In this document: in pieces, positions 8,990 to 17,765 of the stretch
How positions within the stretch are numbered: position 1 is the first letter of the stretch
Layout: the number at the start of each line of letters is the position of its first letter
Notes under the pieces: generated by a model
Database searches by the model: none
Seen by the model: only the letters and a program-made list of their open reading frames with translations
Told to the model about the DNA's origin: nothing
Translations under genes and position numbers: made by a program
NCBI GenBank assembly: GCA_036227345.1
Contig: CP109468.1
Coordinates: 2,418,001 to 2,482,000, forward strand
Origin: Streptomyces sp. NBC_01463
GTDB lineage: Bacteria; Actinomycetota; Actinomycetes; Streptomycetales; Streptomycetaceae
Direction of reading: 5' to 3'
Length of the DNA stretch: 64,000 nucleotides

Positions 8990-9029
8990 GATTCAGGGGT
9001 GTTGCGGGCCGGGTAGGGTGATTCACCCC
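8990..9029. promoter_or_regulatory. Paired GATTC motif in the eccB/eccE divergent promoter region
   Basis: GATTCAGGGG (8990-8999) and GATTCACCCC (9020-9029) are exactly 30 bp apart, start to start. The second lies in a 13-bp palindrome GGGTGATTCACCC (9016-9028), six-base arms around one base. The same kind of pair with the same 30-bp spacing occurs at 28960-28999 upstream of the protease-STAND gene. The arms resemble the TGA...TCA pattern of BldD-type operators, but this is only a visual likeness. Confidence 0.5.
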
Positions 9030-9106
9030 GCCGGAGACCTCGGCGGTACGGGCGTGGCACGGGTCGCAACGGGGGCCCGGGGCCGGATGAACGGGGGCGT
9101 GCCGCG

Positions 9107-10396
9107 ATGACGGCTTCCGCGACACGGCCGGCTCCGGCCGGGGGCTCGCCGGCCCCCGCAGTCCGCCGGGCCGGCGGGCCGGGCCTGGCGCGGCTGAGCG
9201 GGCGGGCCGGGCCGTTCGGACCGTTCCGGCTGCACCAGCTCGTCCTGGTCGAGATCGCGGCGGCGCTGCTGCTCTGCGCCTGGGTGGCCGACCCCCTGCT
9301 GCTGGCCCCGGCCGCGGTGCCGGCCGGGCTGCTGGTGGTGCTCGCCGTCGTCCGCAGGCACCGCCGCTCCCTTCCCGCGCTGCTGTCCTCGGTCCTCGCG
9401 TTGCGGGCCCGTACCCGCGGGGCCGCGTCGAGGGTGCCGGCGGCGGGCACGGATCCGGGCATCGCGCCCGTGGCCGAGTGCGAACCGGCCCTGCGCACCT
9501 ACGCGTTCGGGGACCGCGACCGGCGGCCGGTCGGCATGATCGGCGACGGTACGTATCTGACGGCCGTCATCCGGATCGACGCGGACGGGACTGCGCTGCG
9601 TCCGGACCGGTCCGCGCGTCCGCTGCCCCTGACCCTCGTGCGGGACGCGCTCGACGTCGACGGCATCCGGCTGGAGTCGGCGCAGATCGTCCAGCACACC
9701 CAGCCGGCGCCCGCGCCGCAGCTGCCGGAGGAATCGGTCGCGGCCCGCAACTACGCACCCCTGCAGGCCCGCACGGGTTCCCCCGCGGTCCGGATCACCT
9801 GGATCGCGCTGAAGCTGGCTCCGGAGCTCTGCCCGGAGGCCGTACGGGCACGCGGCGGCGGTCTCGCCGGTGCGCAGAAGTGCCTGGTGCGCGCGGCCGA
9901 CCAGCTGGCCGGCCGGCTGACCGGTGGCGGGTTCACCGCGACGGTGCTGGCTGAGCAGGAGCTCGGCGCCGCCCTGGCCACGTCCGCCTGCGCGAGCCCG
10001 GCGGTCACGGCGCGGGCCGGCCGGGGCGGGACGCCCGCCCGTCGTACCCGGGAGACCTCGCGCGCCTGGTGGTGCGACGGCCGGCCGCACACCACGTACT
10101 GGGTGCGCCGCTGGCCGGAGTTCGGCGGCGGTGCCCCGATGCCGCGGCTCGTCGCGCTGCTCACCTCGGTCCCGGCCCTGGCCACGACCTTCAGCCTCAC
10201 GCTGGGACACGGCGAACGGCAGGAGACCTCGGTCATCGGCCACCTCCGGGTCACCGGCCGCGACGACCGTGAACTCCTGGCCGCCAGGCACGAGTTGGAG
10301 CGGACGGCGCGCGGGGTGGGGACCTCGCTGGTCCGGCTCGACCGCGAACAGCTGCCCGGACTGCTCGCGACACTGCCGCTCGGAGGTGCCCGCTGA
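9107..10396 (+). CDS. eccE: EccE, type VII secretion protein
   Basis: The 429-residue protein has two adjacent N-terminal transmembrane helices (about residues 43-87: VLVEIAAALLLCAW and AVPAGLLVVLAVV). These are followed by a long soluble domain that contains the EccE-type core (YLTAVIRIDADG; PAVRITWIALKL; RAWWCDGRPHTTYWVRRWPE). EccE is the peripheral subunit of the ESX membrane complex. It is divergent from eccB and its stop overlaps the next start by one base (TGATG), so the two genes are translationally coupled. The family is poorly conserved in sequence, so the call rests on architecture plus locus. Confidence 0.85.
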   Translation: MTASATRPAPAGGSPAPAVRRAGGPGLARLSGRAGPFGPFRLHQLVLVEIAAALLLCAWVADPLLLAPAAVPAGLLVVLAVVRRHRRSLPALLSSVLALRARTRGAASRVPAAGTDPGIAPVAECEPALRTYAFGDRDRRPVGMIGDGTYLTAVIRIDADGTALRPDRSARPLPLTLVRDALDVDGIRLESAQIVQHTQPAPAPQLPEESVAARNYAPLQARTGSPAVRITWIALKLAPELCPEAVRARGGGLAGAQKCLVRAADQLAGRLTGGGFTATVLAEQELGAALATSACASPAVTARAGRGGTPARRTRETSRAWWCDGRPHTTYWVRRWPEFGGGAPMPRLVALLTSVPALATTFSLTLGHGERQETSVIGHLRVTGRDDRELLAARHELERTARGVGTSLVRLDREQLPGLLATLPLGGAR

Positions 10397-11118
10397 TGTC
10401 CGTACCCGCACGCGCCCGCGGGCTGCTGGGGTTCGTACTGCCCCGTCCGCGCCTGCCCCGGCACACGGTCCGCCCCGACCAGCTGGCGTCGCTGGCCCTG
10501 CCGGTCGGCGACGACGGCGTGGTGATCGGCGTGGACGGCGAGGGCAGCCCGGCCGTGCTCGGCCTCAACCGGCCCACGCCGTACGACGTCACGCTGATCG
10601 GCGGCCTGTGGACGGCGCAGGTGCTCGCGCTGCGGGCGGCCGCGACGGGCGCGCGGATCGTGGTGGAGACGGGTCGGGCCGCCGCCTGGGCGGAGCTGGT
10701 GCGGGCGGCCGGCGGTGACGGCTGCGGCATCACGCTGCACGAGGTGGGACGGGTCCCGCCGCAGGGCCCCTGCGCAGGGTCCCCGGTCGTCGTGGTGCGT
10801 GACTGCGGCATAAGGCCACCGCGTGGGCGCGTGACCTCCGGCCCCTGGCAGTCGGTGGTGACGCTGCTTCCGTATCTGAGTCCGGCGGCGGCCGGGCTGA
10901 TGGAGAAGTCGTCCCTGGCCGGCGTCCAGCGGGTGTCCCCCGACGAGGCCGCACAGATCGGCCGGCTGATGGGTCTCGACGCCGAGGAGACCAGGACCCT
11001 GTCCACCCTGACGGACGGGGTCACCCTCTGGTGCACCCGGCGGGACCGGCGGTTCGTGCGCACCCTGCCGACCGATGCGGAATCGGGACTGCTCGGCAGC
11101 GCACGCCGGATGGACTGA
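10396..11118 (+). CDS. Conserved T7SS-locus hypothetical protein
   Basis: The 240-residue soluble protein has no signal peptide or membrane helix. Its start overlaps the eccE stop by one base. The middle part has alternating strand/helix segments (DDGVVIGVDGEG; PYDVTLIGGLWTAQVLALRAAATGARIVVETGR; SPVVVVRDCG) that look like a Rossmann or P-loop-like fold, but there is no P-loop motif. The coupling to eccE suggests a cytosolic partner of the secretion complex. No family name is recognised. Confidence 0.75.
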   Translation: MSVPARARGLLGFVLPRPRLPRHTVRPDQLASLALPVGDDGVVIGVDGEGSPAVLGLNRPTPYDVTLIGGLWTAQVLALRAAATGARIVVETGRAAAWAELVRAAGGDGCGITLHEVGRVPPQGPCAGSPVVVVRDCGIRPPRGRVTSGPWQSVVTLLPYLSPAAAGLMEKSSLAGVQRVSPDEAAQIGRLMGLDAEETRTLSTLTDGVTLWCTRRDRRFVRTLPTDAESGLLGSARRMD

Positions 11119-11430
11119 CGGCGCAGGGGCAGCGTGTACGAATTGTTCAGATTCCCCTGCACGGATGTGCATGTTTGACCGCTTTGCGGGTCATCGCCTG
11201 TCGTACTCAGTCCACTTGAGGGCAGTACGTGACGTACGGGACAGCTGCCGCGGTGCTGTACGGCCTGCCGTAGCGGCCCCGATGACGATTAGGGTGGGTC
11301 CGGGCGCGGCAGAAGAACCTGCGGGCAGGCGATGCGCGTCCCAGGGGGAGAGCCGGGCGGTTCGCACGACGGAAGACGGTGGCCCCCACCCCCCACGGCA
11401 CAAGGGTGCTCGACCACACCAGGAGGCAAA
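11119..11430. promoter_or_regulatory. 312-bp intergenic region before the EspI-like gene
   Basis: No gene is supported here. It contains a near-perfect palindrome GTACGTGACGTAC (11225-11237, five-base arms with a three-base centre) and a TAGGGT -10-like hexamer at 11290-11295 without a convincing -35. An independent promoter for the large downstream gene is therefore plausible. Confidence 0.4.
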
Positions 11431-14400
11431 GTGAACGGCGATCGGGACGAGATGCGCGGGGGCTGGAACAAGCCCGTCGACGAGTCGTCCGACGCGGAGC
11501 CCGCAGAGATGACGGGTGAGTTCACCATCGACTACACCCCGCCCGCCTGGTACACGCAGAACGCGCCGGGCGACTCCTCGGGCGGCGCCGGGTCGTATCT
11601 GGCGCCTCCGCCGCCCAGCGGCGCCCCGGTGTCCGTGCCCGGGCTCCCGCCCGGGAGCGGGTTCGAGCCCGACTGGACTCCGGCGCCGCCGGCCTCCGCA
11701 CACGGCACGGCCGAGTCCGGCGCCTCGCCGGACCCCTTCGGGAGCGGCGATGTGGAGAGCGGCGCGACGATGCGGTTCTCGTCCGCCGCACTGAAGCGGG
11801 AGATCGCGGAGCGCGAGGCCGCCGCCCGGGCGGAGAGCGACGACGCGGACGGCCCGGCTGCGGAGGCGGAGGCGGACGGCGCGGACGGAACGGATGACGG
11901 TACGGACACGGCCGACGGCGCCGGTTCACGTGCCGATGCGGCCGTGGACCCGGACGTGAACGCGGAGGCCGCGCACGACGGCTCCGGCGATGACGCCGCG
12001 GCCTCGGACGCCGCCGAGGATTCGTCCGACGCGACGCCGTCCGATGCGGTTCCGTCCGATGCGGTTCCGGCGGACGCGGTACCGGCAGACGTCGTTCCGG
12101 CCGACTTCGTTCCCGCGGAGGCGGAGGCCGAGGCCCCCGAGGCCGACGGCGACGAGCCTGCCGACGCCCCGCCCCTGGACGGCGTGACCGCCGACGCCTC
12201 CGGCCCCGACGCCTCCGGCGCCCCGCGGTCCGACGAGCCCAACGACGCCGTGCCCTCCGACTCCGTACCGTCCGACTCCGTGCCCCCGGCCGCCGTCGCG
12301 GACGCCGCCCCTCTCGACGTACCGTTCGACAACACGCCCCAGGACGCGTCGCCGGCCCCCTGGACGCCGGCCCCGGCGCCGGGCGGACTGCCGCCGCTGC
12401 CGCCCTCGTTCCAGCCCGCGACGCCGCAGCCCGCCGCGCCACAGCCGGCGTCCCACTGGCCCCCGGCCACTCCGGCCACTCCGGCCACTCCGGCCACTCC
12501 GGCCACTCCGGCCAACGAGGCGCCCGGCGGCTACGGCTTCCCGAAGGCGCCCGCGGCCCAGGCCCCGCAGGGCCAGCAGGCTCCCCCGGCGCCGCAGCAG
12601 CCCCAGCCGGGCGCTCCGGCACCGCAGCCCGGATACGGCTTCCCTCAGCAGCCGCATCCGCAGCAGGCCCTGCCCCCGGCCGGCGCCCCGGCCCAGCTCC
12701 CGCCGCCGGCCGCCCCGCAGGCACCGCAGCCGCCCCAGGCCTCGCAGGCGCCCCAGTGGCCCGGGCAGCAGCAGCCGAGCGCGGCGCTGCCCCCGGCGAC
12801 ACCTCAGACGCCTCAATCGCCTCAGATGCCTCAGGCAGCGCAGACACCCCAGGCTCCGCAGCTGCCCCAGGCACCTCAACACCCGCAGGCCCCTCAGCAG
12901 CCGCAGCCGCCGAGCGCGTACGGCTTCCCCCAAGGCACCCAGCCGCCCGTTCCGGCTCCCGCCCCGGCCACGCCGAATCTGCCCGCGCAGATCTCTCCGC
13001 AGCAGCATCTGCCACAGCAGGCGCAGCAGCCCCAGCAACTCCCGCCGCAGGGGCCGCCCGTCGATCCGCGTGCCGGGAGCGCCTGGCCTATGCCGGTCAC
13101 CCATGACCAGCGCGAGCGTTCGATGCCGGGTGCCCCGATCGGCTACACGGCCGCCGTCGAGCTGTCCTCCGACCGGCTGGTCCGGGGCAAGCAGAAGACG
13201 AAGAGCAGCCGCAACCCGTCCGGTGCGTCCCGCTTCAAGCTGGGCGGCAAGAAGGAGGAGATCGAGCGGCAGCGCAAGCTGGAGCTGATCCGCACCCCGG
13301 TGCTCTCCTGCTACCGGATCGCGGTGATCAGCCTCAAGGGCGGCGTCGGCAAGACCACGACGACCACCGCGCTCGGCGCGACCCTGGCCACCGAGCGGCA
13401 GGACAAGATCCTCGCCATCGACGCCAACCCGGACGCCGGCACGCTGGGCCGCCGGGTCCGCCGGGAGACCGGCGCGACCATCCGCGACCTGGTGCACGCG
13501 ATCCCGCACCTCAACTCGTACATGGACATCCGGCGGTTCACCTCGCAGGCGCCCTCCGGCCTGGAGATCATCGCCAACGACGTGGACCCGGCGGTCTCGA
13601 CCACGTTCAACGACGAGGACTACCGCCGGGCGATCGAGGTGCTGGGCAAGCAGTACCCGATCATCCTCACGGACTCGGGCACGGGGCTGCTGTACAGCGC
13701 CATGCGCGGAGTGCTGGACCTCGCCGACCAGCTGATCATCATCTCCACCCCGTCGGTCGACGGTGCGTCAAGCGCCTCCACCACGCTGGACTGGCTGTCG
13801 GCGCACGGCTACGCGGACCTGGTCCAGCGGTCCCTCACGGTCATCTCCGGAGTTCGCGAGACCGGGAAGATGATCAAGGTCGATGACATCGTCCAGCACT
13901 TCGAGACGCGCTGCCGCGGCGTGGTCGTCGTCCCGTTCGACGAGCACCTGTCGGCCGGCGCCGAGGTCGACCTCGACATGATGCGCCCGAAGACCCGGGA
14001 CGCGTACTTCCACCTCTCCGCCCTGGTCGCCGAGGACTTCGCGCGCGCCCAGCAGCAGCAGGGGCTGTGGACGTCGGACGGCAGCAGCCCGCCGCCGCAG
14101 TACGCCCCGCCGATGCCCGGTCAGCAGATGCCCGGTCAGCAGGTCCCGCAGCAGCAGCCGTACGCACCCCAGCAGCCCTACCCGCCCCAGCAGGGACAGC
14201 AGCCGGGCCAGCCGTACCCGCCCCAGCAGGGGCAGCCCTACGGCGGACAGCCGCAGCAGCCCTATCCCCCGCAGCCGGCACCGGGCGCCGGGCAGAACTG
14301 GCAGCAGTCGCTGCCCTCGCAGGCCCAGTCGGCGGCCGGTCAGGCCGGTCCGCCGCAGCCGCAGCAACAGGGCGGACAGCCAGGTCAGCCGGGGCAGCCC

Positions 14401-14484
14401 GCACACCCGGAACTCCAGGGTCCGGTTCCGCCCGCGGGGTGGCAGCAGCAGCCTCCGCAGCCGCCGCCAGCGCCTCAGCAGTAA
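11431..14484 (+). CDS. EspI-like protein: Pro/Gln-rich arms flanking a ParA/MinD-type ATPase
   Basis: The 1017-residue protein starts at GTG 11431 with AGGAGG four bases upstream. Residues ~1-280 are acidic and Ala/Asp-rich with [14 protein letters not shown] repeats; ~290-560 are Pro/Gln-rich; ~590-870 is a ParA/MinD ATPase with deviant Walker A KGGVGKT (636-642) and a following [12 protein letters not shown]; the last ~150 residues are [10 protein letters not shown] repeats. The same plan (proline-rich region plus MinD-like ATPase) is found in mycobacterial EspI and related ESX-locus proteins, which modulate secretion. The position at the end of the T7SS locus fits. Low-complexity arms suggest many weak protein contacts or a condensate-like scaffold (inference). 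A perfect hairpin follows the stop by about 20 bases. Confidence 0.82.
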   Translation: MNGDRDEMRGGWNKPVDESSDAEPAEMTGEFTIDYTPPAWYTQNAPGDSSGGAGSYLAPPPPSGAPVSVPGLPPGSGFEPDWTPAPPASAHGTAESGASPDPFGSGDVESGATMRFSSAALKREIAEREAAARAESDDADGPAAEAEADGADGTDDGTDTADGAGSRADAAVDPDVNAEAAHDGSGDDAAASDAAEDSSDATPSDAVPSDAVPADAVPADVVPADFVPAEAEAEAPEADGDEPADAPPLDGVTADASGPDASGAPRSDEPNDAVPSDSVPSDSVPPAAVADAAPLDVPFDNTPQDASPAPWTPAPAPGGLPPLPPSFQPATPQPAAPQPASHWPPATPATPATPATPATPANEAPGGYGFPKAPAAQAPQGQQAPPAPQQPQPGAPAPQPGYGFPQQPHPQQALPPAGAPAQLPPPAAPQAPQPPQASQAPQWPGQQQPSAALPPATPQTPQSPQMPQAAQTPQAPQLPQAPQHPQAPQQPQPPSAYGFPQGTQPPVPAPAPATPNLPAQISPQQHLPQQAQQPQQLPPQGPPVDPRAGSAWPMPVTHDQRERSMPGAPIGYTAAVELSSDRLVRGKQKTKSSRNPSGASRFKLGGKKEEIERQRKLELIRTPVLSCYRIAVISLKGGVGKTTTTTALGATLATERQDKILAIDANPDAGTLGRRVRRETGATIRDLVHAIPHLNSYMDIRRFTSQAPSGLEIIANDVDPAVSTTFNDEDYRRAIEVLGKQYPIILTDSGTGLLYSAMRGVLDLADQLIIISTPSVDGASSASTTLDWLSAHGYADLVQRSLTVISGVRETGKMIKVDDIVQHFETRCRGVVVVPFDEHLSAGAEVDLDMMRPKTRDAYFHLSALVAEDFARAQQQQGLWTSDGSSPPPQYAPPMPGQQMPGQQVPQQQPYAPQQPYPPQQGQQPGQPYPPQQGQPYGGQPQQPYPPQPAPGAGQNWQQSLPSQAQSAAGQAGPPQPQQQGGQPGQPGQPAHPELQGPVPPAGWQQQPPQPPPAPQQ
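12463..12514 (+). repeat. 9-bp tandem repeat inside the EspI-like gene
   Basis: About 5.8 copies of CCGGCCACT occur in frame and encode a (Pro-Ala-Thr)n tract. The units are identical, so slippage could change the copy number between strains without a frameshift. Confidence 0.9.
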
Positions 14485-14503
14485 GGCGTCAGAGGTCTGA
14501 ACC

Positions 14504-14543
14504 AATGAGGGTCCACATCGCTTCCGCGATGGGGACCCTCATT
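14504..14543 (+). terminator. Hairpin terminator after the EspI-like gene
   Basis: AATGAGGGTCC (14504-14514) pairs with GGACCCTCATT (14533-14543), and an inner ATCGC/GCGAT stem extends it past a small mismatch. This closes the T7SS locus. Confidence 0.88.
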
Positions 14544-14578
14544 GCATTCCCGCAGACCACACGCGGTTTCGGTGACCG

Positions 14579-14608
14579 TTGACGTGGCTCGACCACCGCT
14601 GATAAACC
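14579..14608 (+). promoter_or_regulatory. Candidate promoter of the peptide ABC operon
   Basis: TTGACG (14579-14584) and TAAACC (14603-14608) are separated by 18 bases, and GATAAA is available at 16. They lie about 75 bases before the start of the binding-protein gene. The match to the HrdB consensus is moderate. Confidence 0.4.
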
Positions 14609-14681
14609 TTCGCTTCACCAGCTGGCGAACCACAGATCAACCCGCCTTCTCCGTGCGAGTCATGACGCGAGGTCCCTGACC

Positions 14682-16562
14682 ATGGTCGAAAGAGTTCCAC
14701 CGCCCTCCGCCCAGCCACGTTCACGTCTGCGTATCCTCCTGGCGTCCGGCGCCGCGGCCCTTGCGCTCGCAGCCGGGTCCGTCGTACCGGGCATGCCCCT
14801 CGGGGCCGCTCCCCAGCAGGCGCAGGCCGCCGACAGCGGCAACAAGACGCTGACCGTCGCGGTCGCGCAGAGCGTCGACTCACTGAGCCCGTTCCTCGCC
14901 CAGAAGCTGCTGAGCACGAGCGTCTCCCGGCTCATGTACGACTTCCTGACGAACTACGACCCGAAGGACAATCACGCCGTCCCGGGTCTCGCCACCAAGT
15001 GGGAGCCGTCGGCCGACAAGCTGACGTGGACGTACACCATTCGGTCCAACTCCAAGTGGTCGGACGGTCAGCAGGCCACCGCCGAGGACGCGGCCTGGAC
15101 GTTCAACAAGATCATGACCGACGAGGGCGCCGCGCAGGCGAACGGCAGCTTCGTCACCAACTTCAAGAAGGTCACGGCCCCCAGCCCGACGAAGCTGGTC
15201 ATCGAGCTCAAGGAACCGCAGGCCACGATGGCCGCGCTCGATGTCCCGATCGTCCCCAAGCACGTCTGGGAGAAGGTCAAGGACTTCTCGAAGTTCAACA
15301 ACGACACCGACTTCCCGATCGTCGGCAACGGGCCCTTCGTCCTGAGCGACTACAAGGTCGACCAGTACGTGAAGCTCAAGGCCAACAAGGACTTCTGGCG
15401 CGGCAAGCCCAAGTTCGACGAGCTGGTCTTCAAGACGTACAAGGACCAGGACGCCGCCGTCGCCGCGCTCCGCAAGGGTGAGGTCTCCTTCGTCGCCGGC
15501 TCTCCGGCCCTGACGCCCGCCCAGGCCGCTTCGCTCAAGGGCGAGGCGAACATCAAGGTCAACGAGGGTCCGGGCCGCCGCTTCTTCGCGCTGGCCACCA
15601 ACCCGGGTGCGCAGACCAAGGACGGCAAGAAGTTCGGCAACGGCAACAAGGCGCTGCTCGACCAGAAGGTCCGTCAGGCGCTGTTCCTGTCGATCGACCG
15701 CAAGACGATCATCGACAAGGTCTTCCAGGGCCACGCCGTCGAGGGCCAGGGGTACATCCCGCCGCGCTTCTCGGCGTACGAGTGGAAGCCGTCGGCGAGC
15801 CAGAGCCTGGCCTACGACCCGGCCAAGGCCGGCAAGCTCCTGGACCAGGCGGGCTACGCGCTCAAGGACGGCAAGCGCGTCGGCAAGGACGGCAAGGCGC
15901 TCGACCTGCGCATCCTGTGCCACGCGACGGACCCGAACGACAAGGCGATCGGCAAGTACCTCAAGGAGTGGTGGGGCAAGCTCGGCGTCGGGCTCAAGGT
16001 CGACTGCCTCGACGACGTCTCCGTCCCCTGGTACGCCGGTGAGTACGACCTCGCCTTCGACGGCTGGTCCGTCAACCCGGACCCGGACTTCGTCCTCGGC
16101 ATCCACACCTGCGCCGCCCTGCCGACCAAGGCCAAGGCGAGCGCGGCCACGGACAACTTCATCTGCGACAAGACGTTCGACAGCCTCTACAAGAAGCAGC
16201 TCGCCGAGTACGACCCCGCCAAGCGGGCGGACATCGTCGGCCAGATGCAGTCCTGGCTGTACGACTCCGGGTACATGAACGTCATCGCGTACCCGAACGC
16301 GGTCGAGGCCTACCGCACCGACCAGATCAAGTCGATCACGACCATGCCCGAGGCGGCCGGCAACATCTACGGCCAGGACGGGTACTGGAGCTGGTGGTCG
16401 GCCGTTCCGGCCGGCAGCGACGACGCGAACGGTGACAGCAGCGGCTCCGGTTCGAGCTCCACGGGGCTCGTCATCGGCATCGTGGTCGCCGTGGTGGTCC
16501 TCGCCGGCGGCGGGTTCCTCATCTCCAGGCGCCGCCGCACCACAGCGGACGAGCGCGAGTAG
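14682..16562 (+). CDS. Peptide-type ABC transporter substrate-binding protein with C-terminal membrane anchor
   Basis: The 626-residue SBP_bac_5-family protein would bind peptides or similar solutes outside the cell and deliver them to the permeases encoded next. A signal peptide (~residues 12-50, ending AQAAD) has no lipobox cysteine. The mature part has the family signatures (LTVAVAQSVDSLSPF; YDFLTNYDPKDN; VRQALFLSIDRKTIIDKVF). Unlike usual actinobacterial binding proteins it is not a lipoprotein. After a Ser/Gly linker it ends in a hydrophobic helix (~594-617, GLVIGIVVAVVVLAGGGFLI) and an Arg-rich tail, so it is probably tethered at its C-terminus. There is no LPxTG. It is the first gene of a five-gene importer operon. 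Confidence 0.92.
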   Translation: MVERVPPPSAQPRSRLRILLASGAAALALAAGSVVPGMPLGAAPQQAQAADSGNKTLTVAVAQSVDSLSPFLAQKLLSTSVSRLMYDFLTNYDPKDNHAVPGLATKWEPSADKLTWTYTIRSNSKWSDGQQATAEDAAWTFNKIMTDEGAAQANGSFVTNFKKVTAPSPTKLVIELKEPQATMAALDVPIVPKHVWEKVKDFSKFNNDTDFPIVGNGPFVLSDYKVDQYVKLKANKDFWRGKPKFDELVFKTYKDQDAAVAALRKGEVSFVAGSPALTPAQAASLKGEANIKVNEGPGRRFFALATNPGAQTKDGKKFGNGNKALLDQKVRQALFLSIDRKTIIDKVFQGHAVEGQGYIPPRFSAYEWKPSASQSLAYDPAKAGKLLDQAGYALKDGKRVGKDGKALDLRILCHATDPNDKAIGKYLKEWWGKLGVGLKVDCLDDVSVPWYAGEYDLAFDGWSVNPDPDFVLGIHTCAALPTKAKASAATDNFICDKTFDSLYKKQLAEYDPAKRADIVGQMQSWLYDSGYMNVIAYPNAVEAYRTDQIKSITTMPEAAGNIYGQDGYWSWWSAVPAGSDDANGDSSGSGSSSTGLVIGIVVAVVVLAGGGFLISRRRRTTADERE

Positions 16563-16679
16563 TTCCGCGGACCGCGGGTAGTTCCCGCGGACGGGATGAG
16601 AGCGAACGGCGGCGGGGCCCGGGCAGCCGGGCCCCGCCGGCCGGTCCCTCTAAGTGCAGCACGAGTAACGAGAGTTCCC

Positions 16680-17765
16680 ATGACAGCTGACAGCACTCCG
16701 GCGCTCGTGAAACAGGCGGATGCGGACACGGACGGTCCGGCTCCGGCCGCCGCTCCGGCCGCCCGCGGCCCACGGGCGCGCAACACCAAGGCCTATCTCA
16801 AGTACGTGGCCGCGAAGATCTTCGGCGCGGTGGTCTCGCTGTTCGCCGTGCTGGTCACGAGCTTCTTCCTCTTCCGGCTCATCCCCAGCGACCCGGTGAA
16901 GCAGATGACCGGCGGCCGGCGCGTCTCGGCCGAACAGCTCGAATCACTGCGCCACCAGTTCGGCCTCGACCAGCCGATGTGGCAGCAGTTCACCAGTTAC
17001 GTGGGCGACGCCCTCACCGGCGACTTCGGCACCTCGTTCCAGTACCACGCCCCGGTCATGGACAAGATCATCGAGGCGCTCCCGGCGACGCTGCTGCTCA
17101 CCGGCACGGCGTACGTCCTCTTCAGCGCGCTGGGCATCTGGCTCGGCACCCGTACCGCCTGGCGCAACGGGTCGAACAGCGACCGCTTCAACACCGCGCT
17201 GGCGCTCACGCTCTACTCGGTGCCGTCGTTCTGGCTCGGCCTGCTCCTGATCATCGTCTTCGCGGTGGGCGTCGGCCCGATCCCCGGCATGTTCCCGACG
17301 GGCGGTCTGTCGTCCACCGACGGTGCGACCGGCTTCGCGCACATCATGGACGTCGCCCACCACATGGTGCTCCCCGTGATCACCCTGGTCGCGGTCGGTT
17401 ACGCGCAGACCCTCCTGGTGATGCGCTCATCGCTCCTCGACGAGATGGGCAGCGACTACCTGACGACGGCCCGCGCCAAGGGGCTGCGCGACGACGTGGT
17501 GCGCCGCAGACACGCCGTCCCCAACGCGATGCTGCCGACGTTCACGCTGATGTTCGTCAATCTGGGGCACGTGGTCGCCGGACAGATCCTGGTCGAGACG
17601 GTGTTCTCCTGGCCGGGACTCGGCGGGCTCTTCTACTCCGCGCTCAGTGTCCCCGACCTTCCCCTCGTCCAGGGGCTGTTCTTCGTCTTCGCCACCGCGG
17701 TGATCCTGGCGAACACCCTGGCCGATCTGCTGTATCCGCTGCTCGATCCCCGGGTGGGCCGATGA
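16680..17765 (+). CDS. Peptide-type ABC transporter permease (DppB/OppB-like)
   Basis: The 361-residue permease has the BPD_transp_1 fold. A ~45-residue cytoplasmic lead precedes the first helix (FGAVVSLFAVLVTSFFLFRL), then the OppB-type periplasmic loop (RRVSAEQLESLRHQFGLDQP) and a C-terminal helix bundle. The EAA loop (DYLTTARAKGLRDDVV) contacts the ATPase. An upstream in-frame ATG at 16596 exists, but 16680 is chosen because it has CGAGAG before it and gives the family's normal N-terminus. It overlaps the next gene by four bases (ATGA). Confidence 0.93.
   Translation: MTADSTPALVKQADADTDGPAPAAAPAARGPRARNTKAYLKYVAAKIFGAVVSLFAVLVTSFFLFRLIPSDPVKQMTGGRRVSAEQLESLRHQFGLDQPMWQQFTSYVGDALTGDFGTSFQYHAPVMDKIIEALPATLLLTGTAYVLFSALGIWLGTRTAWRNGSNSDRFNTALALTLYSVPSFWLGLLLIIVFAVGVGPIPGMFPTGGLSSTDGATGFAHIMDVAHHMVLPVITLVAVGYAQTLLVMRSSLLDEMGSDYLTTARAKGLRDDVVRRRHAVPNAMLPTFTLMFVNLGHVVAGQILVETVFSWPGLGGLFYSALSVPDLPLVQGLFFVFATAVILANTLADLLYPLLDPRVGR

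Noticed and set aside
7336..9498. A 720-residue version of EccB
   Set aside because: The upstream ~200 codons lie over the divergent promoter and eccE; EccB's conserved N-terminus begins at 8886.
12463..12514. CRISPR-like repeat array
   Set aside because: Units are 9 bp, directly adjacent with no spacers, and in a coding frame.
14682..16562. Sortase-anchored binding protein
   Set aside because: A C-terminal helix and Arg tail exist but there is no LPxTG-type motif.
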